From Roseomonas sp. KE2513 (GTDB lineage Bacteria; Pseudomonadota; Alphaproteobacteria; Acetobacterales; Acetobacteraceae): a DNA stretch of 64,000 nucleotides. Below the pieces are notes generated by a model, which worked only from the letters and a program-made list of their open reading frames with translations, ran no database searches and had not been told where the DNA came from. Below are positions 33,926 through 41,689 of the stretch, one piece after another. The position numbers and the translations under genes are program-made. Where the stretch lies: NCBI RefSeq assembly GCF_016107305.1, contig NZ_RCVR01000021.1, forward strand, positions 43,248 through 107,247, in the 5' to 3' direction. The stretch's first letter is position 1; each line of letters starts with the position of its first letter.

Positions 33926-35239
33926 CAGGTCGCGGAAAAAGCCCCTGGTCAAACCGGTTTCGGTCTGAATGACTTGGTTAAACGAGTGAGGCTGTCGAGA
34001 GGGGCGGATGCGCGGGTCGGATCGGCGGACGGAGCAGCTGTTCAGCTACCTCAGCCCGGAGGCGATGGTGCCGAAGAGCCATCCTTTGCGGGTGATCCGT
34101 GAGCTAGGGAACGCGGCGCTGGAGCGGCTCTCGCCGAAGTTCGAGGGGATGTATTCGGCAATTGGGCGCCCCTCGATCCCGCCGGAGCAGCTGCTGCGGG
34201 CACTGCTGCTGCAGGCGTTTTTTACGGTGCGCTCGGAGCGGCAGCTGATGGAGCAGCTGGGCTACAATATGCTGTTCCGCTGGTTCGTCGGGCTATCGAT
34301 GGATGCGCCGGTGTGGGACGTGACGGTGTTCACGAAGAACCGGGACCGGCTGCTGGATGGCGACGTGGCGCGGGCGTTCCTGGCCGCGCTGCTGGCGGAC
34401 CCGCGGGTCAAGCCGCTGCTGTCGGACGAGCACTTCTCGGTTGATGGCACGCTGATCGAAGCCTGGGCCTCGATGAAGAGCTTCCGGCCGAAGGACGGCG
34501 GCGACGAGCCACCCGCGCCCGGGCGCAACGGCGAACGCGACTTCCACGGCGAGAAGCGTGGCAACGAGACCCACGCCTCGATCACCGATCCGGATGCGCG
34601 GCTGTATCGGAAAGCTCAAGGCCAAGCCGCGAAGCTCTGCCACATGGGCCACGTGGCGATGGAGAACCGCCACGGCCTTGTGGTGCAGACCGACACCACG
34701 CACGCCACCGGCACCGCCGAGCGTGAGGCTGCGACCGGGATGGTCGGCGAGCTGCCCGGCAGCCACCGCATCACGGTCGGCGCCGACAAGGCCTATGACA
34801 CCGCGGGGTTCGTCGCTGACATGCGCGACCTCGGCGCTACTCCGCATGTGGCCCAGAACGACAGGAACCGCCGCTCGGCGATCGACCATCGTACCACCCG
34901 CCATCCCGGCTATGCCGCCAGCCAGCGCCTGCGCAAACGGATCGAGGAGGTGTTCGGCTGGATGAAGACCATCGGCGGCCAGCGCAAGACCCGCTTCCGC
35001 GGCACTGCCAAGGTGAGCTGGAGCTTCACCCTCGCGGCGGCCGCGTACAACCTGGTCCGCCTGCCGAAGCTGCTGGCTGCCGCGGCGTAGCCACGCCCGG
35101 GGTCTGAACCGAGTGTGCCGGGCCGCATAAATTCTACGCGGCAGCACACGAAAGTCGGCGAACTTACCCCGCCGCAGCTCTCTCCAGGCCAACCTGGAGA
35201 CCGGAAAACCTCAACTTTTCACCGTTCTTCCGCAGCCTG
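33926..35239. mobile_element. IS5-family insertion sequence with TTAG target duplication
   Basis: The element is about 1.31 kb, flanked by direct repeats TTAG (33922-33925 and 35240-35243). Its ends are imperfect inverted repeats: left CAGGTCGCGGAAAAA, right complement CAGGCTGCGGAAGAA. It carries one transposase (34008-35090) on the plus strand. TTAG fits the YTAR duplications of IS5-family elements. Both ends and the gene look intact, so the copy may still move. It sits about 350 bases upstream of the ssp operon start and does not interrupt any recognised gene. Confidence 0.8.
34008..35090 (+). CDS. IS5-family transposase
   Basis: 360 residues. N-terminal InsH-type domain LFSYLSPEAMVPKSHPLRV, then ALLLQAFFTVRSERQLMEQL. 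DDE residues: DEHFSVDGTLIEAWAS (first Asp), TVGADKAYDTAGFVADMR (second Asp) and RKRIEEVFGWMKTIGG (Glu with R and K). Length matches the family. The start follows GAGGGGCGG by zero to two bases, an unusually close ribosome site, so translation is probably weak. It is probably active. Confidence 0.9.
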   Translation: MRGSDRRTEQLFSYLSPEAMVPKSHPLRVIRELGNAALERLSPKFEGMYSAIGRPSIPPEQLLRALLLQAFFTVRSERQLMEQLGYNMLFRWFVGLSMDAPVWDVTVFTKNRDRLLDGDVARAFLAALLADPRVKPLLSDEHFSVDGTLIEAWASMKSFRPKDGGDEPPAPGRNGERDFHGEKRGNETHASITDPDARLYRKAQGQAAKLCHMGHVAMENRHGLVVQTDTTHATGTAEREAATGMVGELPGSHRITVGADKAYDTAGFVADMRDLGATPHVAQNDRNRRSAIDHRTTRHPGYAASQRLRKRIEEVFGWMKTIGGQRKTRFRGTAKVSWSFTLAAAAYNLVRLPKLLAAAA

Positions 35240-35243
35240 TTAG

Positions 35244-35567
35244 AGGTTCGCTCACCTTTCCCTGGTGTCATTGCCCTTACTGAGAGGGCCGACACTAAAC
35301 ACCTCTGACAGTGCGCCGTTGGATCTGGAATGGCCTGGGCTGCTAAGGCCTGCGAGAGCAGCCACGGCAGTCCCCCTCGGTAGCGGCCGGCCGGTTGGGT
35401 TGACAGCACCACCGGCCGGCCACTTCGCAGCTCGTGCGCTGCTATCTGCTCACCAGCGGCAGCTCGATCGTCGCGCCCTGACAGGGCGTAAGCGAAAAGC
35501 CGACAGCCGCAGCAACGGCGTCTTAACTGGCGTCGTGCAAAGTAGGGTCAGCCTGGTCACAGACGCG
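35244..35567. other. no gene seen between the IS5 element and the tRNA
   Basis: The only open frames are short and unlike proteins I know. A TTCCC/GGGAA-rich stretch and AGGCC/GGCCGG patches (35385-35420) could form small hairpins, but there is no clear terminator. It probably contains the promoter of the tRNA gene. Confidence 0.35.
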
Positions 35568-35640
35568 GCGGGGATAGCTCAACGGTAGAGCTGCAGGTTT
35601 CCAACCTGCTGATGGGGTTCAATTCCCTCTCCCCGCTCCA
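35568..35640 (+). tRNA. tRNA-Gly (anticodon UCC), CCA encoded
   Basis: A cloverleaf can be drawn by eye. The acceptor stem is GCGGGGA paired with TCCCCGC, the D stem GCTC/GAGC, the anticodon stem GCAGG/CCTGC with loop TTTCCAA (anticodon TCC), and the T-arm ends TTCAATT, followed by discriminator T and encoded CCA. Only three bases (TGA) remain between anticodon and T stems, one less than usual for tRNA-Gly, and the outer T-stem pair is T-C. It may be slightly degenerate or a functional extra copy on an accessory replicon. A tRNA on a plasmid can serve as an attachment site. Confidence 0.8.
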
Positions 35641-35975
35641 CTCCGCCACTTCCCCTCGCCGCGCTGAAGCAGTAGCCACGTAGCGCCCGTCCCCGGCGTC
35701 TTGGGTGGGCCGCTCAACCCCACGATGGAAGCGGACCCGCCGCACTGGCTGCACCGCAGTTTGGGCACTACCTCCGCCCATGTCAGGCCGGCGGGGATCT
35801 GGGGCACGAGATCGGCCACTAGGCGGTTCCGCCTCGAGCAAGTGCCGGCGCACTGCATGACGAGTTCCCAACCCTCGGCCGGCGCGGCGAAGTCCAGCAC
35901 GGACCGGGCCATGGCTTCCCGGTCGCGGCGAACAGGCTCGGGTTCGTCCGCTGTCATCGAGGCGCGCTCGTCCAC
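35619..35975 (-). CDS. hypothetical protein with zinc-ribbon-like cysteines
   Basis: 118 residues. It has a Cys-rich module: ELVMQCAGTC, about 25 residues, then LRCSQCGGSASI, in the CxxC...CxxC spacing of a zinc ribbon, within a Pro/Gly-rich C-terminus. It overlaps the 3' end of the tRNA on the opposite strand by 22 bases, odd for a real gene, so the last codons may be wrong or the tRNA displaced. I see similar proteins in plasmids of relatives but assign no function. The N-terminal 30 residues are charged and probably disordered. Confidence 0.45.
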   Translation of the reverse strand: MDERASMTADEPEPVRRDREAMARSVLDFAAPAEGWELVMQCAGTCSRRNRLVADLVPQIPAGLTWAEVVPKLRCSQCGGSASIVGLSGPPKTPGTGATWLLLQRGEGKWRSGAGRGN

Positions 35976-35978
35976 GCC

Positions 35979-36158
35979 TCAGTGCCCATCCCCGCTCTGC
36001 TGCTGCACCCGCCCCGTCACCTCGGCCACAGCGCGTGCCTGGGCCAGCAGCAGGCGCCGGCCTTCCTGGTCTAAGCCATCCCAGATGGTCCCGAGCTCGG
36101 CGCGGCCTGGCGCCGCCCTGACGGGCTCGGGCGGGGTGGGGAGAAGGGTGAGCTGCAC
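35979..36158 (-). CDS. small hypothetical protein
   Basis: The open frame extends to 36302, but only the last 59 residues look like protein: from GTG (36158) VQLTLLPTPPEPVRAAPGRA, then LGTIWDGLDQEGRRLLLAQ and a helical tail. A GAGG lies about 13 bases upstream. The Pro-rich N-terminus and amphipathic helix resemble small helper proteins found beside recombinases in alphaproteobacterial plasmids. The three bases before the upstream Cys-rich gene make co-transcription possible. Function unknown. Confidence 0.4.
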   Translation of the reverse strand: MQLTLLPTPPEPVRAAPGRAELGTIWDGLDQEGRRLLLAQARAVAEVTGRVQQQSGDGH

Positions 36159-36366
36159 GGCCAAAACCCTCAAGAGAGCGAGGAAACAGAGGCCAAACGA
36201 GAACTTAAAGTGAACAGTTGTGGCTGCACCTCCACCAAAATGCGCGGGAACAGCTTGCCACGCTAAATTCCATCTTGGTGCAAGATCTTTCCAAGATGGC
36301 ATTGTAGCTGGACTAGTACGTCACCATTTGTCATCTAGACCCATGGTGGGTCGAGGTGGATCCCAA

Positions 36367-36834
36367 ATGATGTTGACTATCTCGGGCGAAGAGTTCGCCA
36401 ACCTGAGCAACGCCACTCGCAGCGAATTGCTCGCCATCCTGGAGGGGAAGGAGCGGGCATCATCGGTGCCGTCGGACATGTCGCCGACGATGGATGAACG
36501 CTACCGCGGTATCGATATGACCAACGTTGCGGACCTCACCTTCAAGCAGATCCAGCAATGGATGGTAGCAGCCTCAGACCAGACCAAGCTCGGTCTCCGG
36601 GTTTTCGCGGAGCATGGTCCTGTGATCCGCGCCCAAGCACTAGTTGATGCGGGGATCAACAACCTCGCTCACTTCCAGTCACGCACCACAATCCGCACTC
36701 GTACCATCACTGGTGACAAGGGCATCTTCCTTTTGGGATGGGACGATTGGGGGGAGGTCGACAACCTCCAGGGCAAATATGCCGTGACACCGATTACGCA
36801 CCAGTCATTGCGGCGCTTCTTTTTGCTGGGCTAG
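36367..36834 (+). CDS. hypothetical protein
   Basis: 155 residues from the ATG at 36367, preceded by GAGGTGG. The N-terminal helix (LTISGEEFANLSNATRSELL) is followed by a Ser-rich linker and a C-terminal half with a hydrophobic strand (GIFLLGWDDWGEV) and a basic end (SLRRFFLLG). GC is clearly below the neighbours, which suggests recent transfer. The C-terminal half could be a small alpha/beta domain; I recognise no family. Confidence 0.5.
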   Translation: MMLTISGEEFANLSNATRSELLAILEGKERASSVPSDMSPTMDERYRGIDMTNVADLTFKQIQQWMVAASDQTKLGLRVFAEHGPVIRAQALVDAGINNLAHFQSRTTIRTRTITGDKGIFLLGWDDWGEVDNLQGKYAVTPITHQSLRRFFLLG

Positions 36835-36976
36835 CAGCCCTGCATAGTTGCGACCTTGAGCAGGACATCGTCCCCTTACCACCCTACCTCAAGCGGATCG
36901 CCAGGCCGATCGGTGCAACACACCCCCGTTCGATTTGATTGAGATCAGGGTGTTGCCCTGCCGCGGGTAGGCGCGG

Positions 36977-37597
36977 CTACGGCTTGGGCGGACCCTTCTT
37001 GGGCCGCTTGACGAAGGTCCGCTGCACCCATCCCCGGTGAACCTCGACCGGGGGCTTGGGCTGACCGGCAAAGGGGTCGATCAGCATCCCCTCAGGGTAG
37101 CGGGTGAGCGGGGGCCGGGCGGGGCCGAGCACCACCACCGGCTTGCGGGCGGGCGTGGGCAACGGGATGGCCAGCGCGGCCGCGGCGGCCTTGGCCTGCT
37201 GCAGGGGCAGGTTCTTGCCGGGGAAAGGCCTCTTGAGGTGCCGGTGGTCCGACACCTCCATGATGATCAGGCTGTCCGGCAGCTGCAAAAGGTAGACGAT
37301 GTCGTCGCTGCCCGCGTTGCCGAGGTGGAGATGCATGCAGCGCCAGGGACCCAGCAGCAGGTCATCGCCACCAGGGCTCTGCCGGTAGTAGGGCGCGAGC
37401 TTAACCGGGTCGCAGTCCGTCTTCAGGATGCGGAGCAGCTTCGCCAGGGACAGCGCCGCGTCCGAGGACATCGTGTAATTGGGCGGGCTATACGGCCGGT
37501 CGTTGGAGGGGCCCGCCGGGTTCGCGAAGATGACGCGCTTGGGCCCCGGGCGGAGAGTGCGCTCCGCCAGCGCATGCTCGATATTAGGAGGCTTCAA
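36977..37597 (-). CDS. RelE/ParE-like toxin candidate with proline-rich tail
   Basis: 206 residues. The N-terminal 45 residues and a proline/basic C-terminal tail (PARPPLTRYPEG, KRPKKGPPKP) surround a core with the RelE-like pattern: DPVKLAPYYRQSPGG, LGPWRCMHLHLG, DIVYLLQLPDSLIIMEVSDH, echoing the R-HRL...VFEI...DH core of ParE/RelE toxins. The start overlaps the stop of the small upstream gene by four bases, the usual toxin-antitoxin layout. No catalytic residues can be confirmed, so the toxin call is moderate. An unrelated plasmid stability role is possible. Confidence 0.5.
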   Translation of the reverse strand: MKPPNIEHALAERTLRPGPKRVIFANPAGPSNDRPYSPPNYTMSSDAALSLAKLLRILKTDCDPVKLAPYYRQSPGGDDLLLGPWRCMHLHLGNAGSDDIVYLLQLPDSLIIMEVSDHRHLKRPFPGKNLPLQQAKAAAAALAIPLPTPARKPVVVLGPARPPLTRYPEGMLIDPFAGQPKPPVEVHRGWVQRTFVKRPKKGPPKP

Positions 37598-37839
37598 CCC
37601 CGGCCGAGGCCCATGAGGGCGGCGGCGATCTCTTCATCGGTGCGGCCGTCTAGCTCGAATTCGTGGTACGTCGCCTGACGATTGGCCACGGAGAGGATCT
37701 GCCGCTCCAGCGAGCTCTGGACGTGCCTGCGGCGCGGACCACGAACGACAACCCGGCGGTTGGTCTGCGCCTTGGGGTCCTCCTGCGGGGTGGGAGTGGG
37801 CTCACCCCAAGCCGATGGCACTGTCATCCGTCCCATCAT
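37594..37839 (-). CDS. antitoxin-like small protein
   Basis: 81 residues from an ATG at 37839 with a strong GGAGG about nine bases upstream. It is charged, with a basic stretch TNRRVVVRGPRRRH suggesting DNA binding, and an acidic C-terminal helix ELDGRTDEEIAAALMGL that could cap the toxin. Its end overlaps the start of the toxin candidate by four bases. An inverted repeat lies just upstream (37868-37883), as expected for autoregulation. Confidence 0.5.
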   Translation of the reverse strand: MMGRMTVPSAWGEPTPTPQEDPKAQTNRRVVVRGPRRRHVQSSLERQILSVANRQATYHEFELDGRTDEEIAAALMGLGRG

Positions 37840-37867
37840 GTTGCCGCCCTCCTCTTCCTAGTCTGCC

Positions 37868-37883
37868 AGGCAAAATCTTGCCT
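37868..37883 (-). promoter_or_regulatory. inverted repeat upstream of the antitoxin-like gene
   Basis: AGGCAAAATCTTGCCT is a perfect 6-bp inverted repeat with a 4-bp centre, 29 bases before the ATG at 37839. An AT-rich AATATTTTAT (37891-37900) directly beyond it could be the promoter. This is the normal place for an antitoxin operator. Confidence 0.45.
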
Positions 37884-38061
37884 AACAGCGAATATTTTAT
37901 GGGGTCCTCGAGGGCTTAACGCAAATCACAATAGGCGTTTGCATCCGGTACTCGCTTCGCCGCCACCGCCCGGATCTCCGCGATCAGGAGGTCCAGGGGC
38001 ATCGTCAACTTGGCCGGCCGCCAGCTTGCCTGAGCGGCCCACCGCCGGGTACGCGGGTGGG

Positions 38062-38539
38062 ATGACCGCCCCCGCCTGCCCCAGCTTTGCCGGGTATCGC
38101 TTCCCGGCCGAGATCATCAGCCAGGCGGTGTGGCTGTATTTCCGCTTCCCGCTCAGCTTGCGCATGGTCGAGGAAATGCTGGCCTTCCGCGGCATCGTGG
38201 TCAGCCACGAGACGCTCCGGCAATGGGGTCGCAAGTTCGGCCAGGCTTTCGCCAATGCGATCCGCCGCCGGTTGCCCCAGGCCGGTGACAAGTGGCACCT
38301 GGATGAGGTCGTCCTCAAGATCAACGGTGTGACGCACTGGCTTTGGCGCGCCGTCGATCAGGCCGGGATGGTACTCGACGTGCTGGTGCAGAGCCGACGG
38401 GACAAGCAAGCTGCCAAGCGGCTACTCAGGAAACTGCTGAAGCGGCAGATGCAGCCACCACGGGTCCTGATCACCAACAAGCTGGCCAGCTACGGTGCCG
38501 CGAAGAAGGAGGTGATGCCTTCCGTCGAGCACCCCGCCG
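38062..38539 (+). pseudogene. IS6-family transposase, C-terminally truncated
   Basis: From the ATG at 38062 the reading frame starts with the IS6 pattern: YRFPAEIISQAVWLYFRFPL, MLAFRGIVVSHETLRQWGRK, GDKWHLDEVVLKI (first Asp) and RRDKQAAKRLLRKLL, VLITNKLASYGAAKKEVMPS (second Asp position is Asn). It diverges from family sequence after VEH at 38531, so the third acidic residue and the C-terminus are missing. The frame then runs into a 76-bp repeat (38540-38615). It is a dead fragment, cut by the recombination or insertion that brought in the repeat. Confidence 0.75.
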
Positions 38540-38615
38540 TTCTGGCCTTCTCGCGGGTGCCAGGAGCCACCATCCTGTGGCAACCGCCCCCTCCCCTACC
38601 CTTACGCACGATAAT
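38540..38615 (+). repeat. 76-bp inverted repeat, left copy
   Basis: The same sequence occurs inverted at 43169-43244. Both begin TTCTGGCC (after which some positions differ), continue GTGCCAGGAGCCACCATCCT and end CCCTTACGCACGATAAT. It replaces the C-terminal part of the IS6 transposase here and ends in the arm of a recombinase-like core (38604-38627). The pair bounds the partition and replication genes. Confidence 0.8.
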
Positions 38616-38627
38616 AGGCTGTTATCA
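38604..38627 (+). other. recombinase-core-like dyad, degenerate
   Basis: CGCACGATAA is followed by a 7-base spacer (TAGGCTG) and TTATC. The first arm is identical to the right-hand copy, but the second arm matches only in TTATC and then differs. It looks like a tyrosine-recombinase crossover site with one damaged arm. It sits at the inner end of the left 76-bp repeat. Confidence 0.45.
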
Positions 38628-38817
38628 AATCGGATGATTGCCGTGGTGGCCCTGAATATCTATCCCACCAAGCCATAGGGAAATTTCCGGCGGTCACCCT
38701 AAAGCCGGTCGAGGCGGCAGGCCCTCTTTAAAGACAAGAAGGCCCGGAAAGGCAATTGCCATAGCCACGCATACCGTCCGCAATGACAGTAATTCCAGCA
38801 TGTTAGCCCTTCATCAT

Positions 38818-38836
38818 GATGCGTGCATCACGCATC
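38818..38836. repeat. 19-bp dyad repeat (partition/iteron type)
   Basis: GATGCGTGCATCACGCATC is a perfect 8-bp inverted repeat around CAT. A shorter copy of the right arm (ATCACGCATC) follows at 38841-38850. This copy lies downstream of the small partition gene and is one of three identical copies in the replicon core. Confidence 0.7.
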
Positions 38837-38866
38837 ATGGATCACGCATCTTGATGTATGTGGCAC

Positions 38867-39238
38867 TTACCACGGCAGACCCCTGCCCTTCATGTACGCG
38901 TCCATGGCGTCTCCCAGAATGTCCTGGATCGGGCGGCGCTCCTGAATGGAAAGCATCTTCAGCCGCTCCCACCGTCCCTCAGAAAGCCTCAGCGTTACGC
39001 CAGGCAGTTGCCGGCTCGCGCTATGGGTCCGCACTCGTCCTGTTGAGGTGACCTGCCGGACCCGCTCCGGGGCTGCCGTAGGCGCTGGATCGGCGGCAAG
39101 CGTTGGGGCCTCGGGTTCCAGCGGTTGCGCCGGGGGAACTTCCCGCGGCATCGGAGCGGGCGGTAATAGGGCACCTGAAGCGGCTGGTGCATCGCGTTTA
39201 ATAAAATCCGAGAAACCTTTCTTTGGAGCGGTGCTCAT
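38867..39238 (-). CDS. ribbon-helix-helix partition protein (ParB-like partner of ParA)
   Basis: 123 residues; start ATG overlaps the parA stop (ATGA). The N-terminal half is a disordered, Pro/Ala-rich arm starting STAPKKGFSDFIKRD. The C-terminal 50 residues follow the RHH plan: strand PGVTLRLSEGRWERLK, helix and turn, then PIQDILGDAMDAYMKG. Small ParB-like proteins of this build (as in TP228 ParG) use the flexible arm to stimulate the ParA ATPase and the RHH domain to bind centromeric repeats. The 19-bp dyads nearby are the probable binding sites. Confidence 0.7.
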   Translation of the reverse strand: MSTAPKKGFSDFIKRDAPAASGALLPPAPMPREVPPAQPLEPEAPTLAADPAPTAAPERVRQVTSTGRVRTHSASRQLPGVTLRLSEGRWERLKMLSIQERRPIQDILGDAMDAYMKGRGLPW

Positions 39239-39879
39239 GCTGCAGCCTTCACCTTGCTCGTGCCCAGCTTCTCGATTTCTTTCCAGATCTGCTTAATTTC
39301 CTTGGCTGCCTTGCTGCTCGGATCGAACTCGGCCACGGCCTGCCCCTGGGTCAGCGCTCGGCGGTAGACCTTCCGTTCACCCATCCAACTGGAGAGCATT
39401 GGCAGGCCGAGCGCCGCCATCGCCTTCTCAGTCTCGTTGGTCTCCTCGTCCCGCCGGGACGGAGCCCGGGTCATCACAGCGACCGCCGACACTTTATTGG
39501 CTTTCAACAGGTCAACTGTCCGCTGGGTGGCCGCCACATCCAGGATGGAAGGCTGCACTGGCACGATGGCGAGATCCACGGTGCGGGCCACTACCTCGAT
39601 CGCCGGAGCCGTATGTGGCGCGGTGTCGATGAAGACGACTTGGTAGCCTTCCGCCTCCGCCGCCTCTAGCGCTTCACGCAGCTCGGCCGCGATCACCGCC
39701 GCTACCGGCGGGGCGACGTCACCACGTGCTGCGCCCCAGACCGCCGAGGCGCTGCCCTGCGGGTCAGTATCGATGATGGCCGTTTTAAAACCGGCCTGCT
39801 CAGCTGCTACCGCTAAGTGAACGCATAGCGTCGTCTTGGCAGCTCCGCCCTTCTGCTGAACGAGAACGATTCTACGCAT
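39235..39879 (-). CDS. parA: ParA-family partition ATPase
   Basis: 214 residues from the ATG at 39879, preferred over the upstream start in the repeat. The deviant Walker A reads QKGGAAKTTLCVHLA near residue 8: the usual third Gly is Ala. Other motifs are IIDTDPQGSAS, VVFIDTAPHTAPA and VPVQPSILDV. The length and absence of an N-terminal HTH fit type Ib ParA. It is co-transcribed with the RHH gene and probably represses its own operon through the dyad at 39904-39922. Whether the Ala substitution alters ATP turnover is unknown. Confidence 0.85.
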   Translation of the reverse strand: MRRIVLVQQKGGAAKTTLCVHLAVAAEQAGFKTAIIDTDPQGSASAVWGAARGDVAPPVAAVIAAELREALEAAEAEGYQVVFIDTAPHTAPAIEVVARTVDLAIVPVQPSILDVAATQRTVDLLKANKVSAVAVMTRAPSRRDEETNETEKAMAALGLPMLSSWMGERKVYRRALTQGQAVAEFDPSSKAAKEIKQIWKEIEKLGTSKVKAAA

Positions 39880-39903
39880 TGATCCCCTATTCCCCGGCAG
39901 AGC

Positions 39904-39922
39904 GATGCGTGCATCACGCATC
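39904..39922. repeat. 19-bp dyad repeat in the parA promoter region
   Basis: An exact copy of GATGCGTGCATCACGCATC lies 25 bases upstream of the parA start. Its placement fits both centromere binding and autoregulation of parA by the RHH protein. Confidence 0.7.
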
Positions 39923-40176
39923 GCTCTGCACGCTTCACGTTGTAGGTGGGCTGTGCCCCCGCACTACCGTTTCTCCAGTGGTACCTTGCCCGATCAAGCT
40001 CGTCTCCGCCAGCGGTGATGGGTGCATCACGATGAATGCAGCACGCATCGTGGCGAACGGGGCACGCATCGCGCCGATGGTCTGAGGTCCAGCCCTCAGC
40101 TTCAAGACTTTAATGTGCATCACGCATCACGCCGAATGCGTTAAGGCGACCGCAAGGGTGTGTGTGCCCGATGGTA

Positions 40177-40195
40177 GATGCGTGCATCACGCATC
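40177..40195. repeat. 19-bp dyad repeat, third exact copy
   Basis: Another GATGCGTGCATCACGCATC, about 270 bases beyond the parA-side copy. Together with partial copies on both sides it forms a spread centromere-like array. Confidence 0.7.
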
Positions 40196-40643
40196 GCGAT
40201 CAACCTGATGACCCATTTGCTGGCCAGAGGCCCCGATGCGGTAATGACGCCCGGGTGGGCTGAAAGTTCGGCGGGTAGGTGCCCCGCTGGAGAGCTAACT
40301 CTGACCCAGACGATCCCTGGAGCAGCACCCAGGTGCTCCGGCCGCTGCATCGGGCGATCGCTTCCATGTTAATGACCGCACTTGAGGCAGAGCGGAAGCG
40401 CCCACCAAAAGCCCATAGATGCATTCCTGATGCGTGGTGAACGAATGGTGCATCACGCATCGCGCATCATGTTAAGCAATGCAGAAGGCGAGGGCGGAGC
40501 ACCCTGCTCATTCTCTCGCTAGCAGGTGATCCATAAGCTGGGACCATCTCCCTGCCTGCAAAGCTCCGCTCGAAGCCAAAGGGGGTGGCACAGGAAGACT
40601 CGGAAATTAACCCTTAAGCGAGAGGCTCCCACACGGGCGGAGC

Positions 40644-40658
40644 GCCACCAGAGTCCAA
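40644..40658 (-). repeat. 15-bp repA iteron (minus-strand orientation)
   Basis: Complement reads TTGGACTCTGGTGGC, the consensus seen upstream of repA. It lies near the 3' end of repA. Confidence 0.6.
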
Positions 40659-40739
40659 CTCCGCAAGTCGCTGAAGCCTTGCCCAGCCGCAATTATCAAG
40701 ACGGCCGCTTCCATGACCGACAGCCGCAACGGAGCTTGG

Positions 40740-40754
40740 TTGGACTCTACTGGC
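40740..40754 (+). repeat. 15-bp repA iteron variant
   Basis: TTGGACTCTACTGGC differs by one base from the consensus. It abuts the repA stop. Confidence 0.55.
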
Positions 40755-40755
40755 G

Positions 40756-41673
40756 CTAGCGCTTCGCAATAGCCGGGAGTGAGGGATGCAGGGTGATACC
40801 GTTCTCGGCCAGGGACACCCGCGCCTCGGGATAAGCGGCCAGCGCCAGTTGGAGGCTGTCCAGAAACTGCGCACGGAAGGCCCGTAGGCGCTTGAAGCCC
40901 GCGCCGAACTGTCCGTAGAGCGCCGACCAACTTACTTCTTGGTCGCGCTTCAGAGCGTGCAGCCGATAGGCCAGCCAGATATAAACGTCGAGCGTCATGG
41001 AGCGCGGGCCGATAGCCTGCAGCGCTCCTTCGCTCACCGGTACCGGATGCTCTCTCAAGGCCCGATAGAACGCCTCATCCAGCATCACACGGTCCTGCCA
41101 GAGTTGGGGCTGCTCTCCGTTGCCATGCAGAGTAATTGCCCCCTCCACGAAGCCGCCGTTGCGCAGCAGCTCCGCATCGCCAGTCCCGGCAAAGAAGGTT
41201 AGTCGACAAACCGAAATGCGCTTGGCTTGCTCTTTTACCAAGCGGTAGCTGTTACCGCCGATTGAGAGGCCCATCCGCCCAAGCCAGACCTGCATTGAGC
41301 GGCCCAGTTCGATTTCGCGGCTGCCCGTTTTGACTGCCTCCGATTGCAGGAAAAGGAGGATAAAGCGGGCATAGGAGCCATAAGGAAGGCCGACGAGCTG
41401 GCCTTTGCGATCCGCGCCGGATTGCAGAATGAGCGTGAGGTTATGCCCCTCACGGCGCCAGACGGCCTCCTCCTGCTCCTTGTGCGGCAGCGAGGTCAGC
41501 GCGAAGCCGGAGTATGTGAAGCCGATACTCTCTGTCTCTTCGCTTAGAACTCGGTAAGCGGCCTCGACTACGGCGCGCTCATGGGCGTTGACTGCCTGAC
41601 GGCGAGCTTCTTCCACCCCTTGCGTTCGAATTAAGCGGTGGATCTCAGCCATGACGCCAAAGTGGCGGTCCAT
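40756..41673 (-). CDS. repA: RepA-type plasmid replication initiator
   Basis: About 305 residues if started at the ATG at 41673; a TTG at 41688 is possible. The C-terminal half matches RepA_C initiators: LPYGSYARFILLFLQSEAVK, SREIELGRSMQVWLGRMGLS, GGNSYRLVKEQAKRISVCRL, then a long hydrophobic-helical region (SMTLDVYIWLAYRLHALKRD) and WSALYGQFG. It should bind the 15-bp iterons on both sides (four upstream within 41690-41814) and open the AT-rich segment at 41711-41742. Neighbouring parA and the iterons confirm that this is the replicon core. Confidence 0.88.
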   Translation of the reverse strand: MDRHFGVMAEIHRLIRTQGVEEARRQAVNAHERAVVEAAYRVLSEETESIGFTYSGFALTSLPHKEQEEAVWRREGHNLTLILQSGADRKGQLVGLPYGSYARFILLFLQSEAVKTGSREIELGRSMQVWLGRMGLSIGGNSYRLVKEQAKRISVCRLTFFAGTGDAELLRNGGFVEGAITLHGNGEQPQLWQDRVMLDEAFYRALREHPVPVSEGALQAIGPRSMTLDVYIWLAYRLHALKRDQEVSWSALYGQFGAGFKRLRAFRAQFLDSLQLALAAYPEARVSLAENGITLHPSLPAIAKR

Positions 41674-41689
41674 CGCCGACAGCGTCAAG

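Larger units (their letters stand above)
39880..40755. promoter_or_regulatory. rep-par intergenic region with dyads and partial iterons
   Basis: About 880 bases without a gene. It holds exact 19-bp dyads (39904, 40177), partial ones (CACGCATC-type arms around 40033, 40052, 40068, 40116-40128, 40431-40461) and two repA-type 15-bp motifs (40644-40658, 40740-40754). GC is lower and stop codons frequent. The layout suggests a centromere and part of the origin. A short frame at 40526-40759 has nothing to support it as a gene. Confidence 0.55.

Noticed and set aside
38813..40461. CRISPR-like array
   Set aside because: The 19-bp dyads are irregularly spaced, palindromic and flanked by partition genes; there are no cas genes and no uniform spacers.
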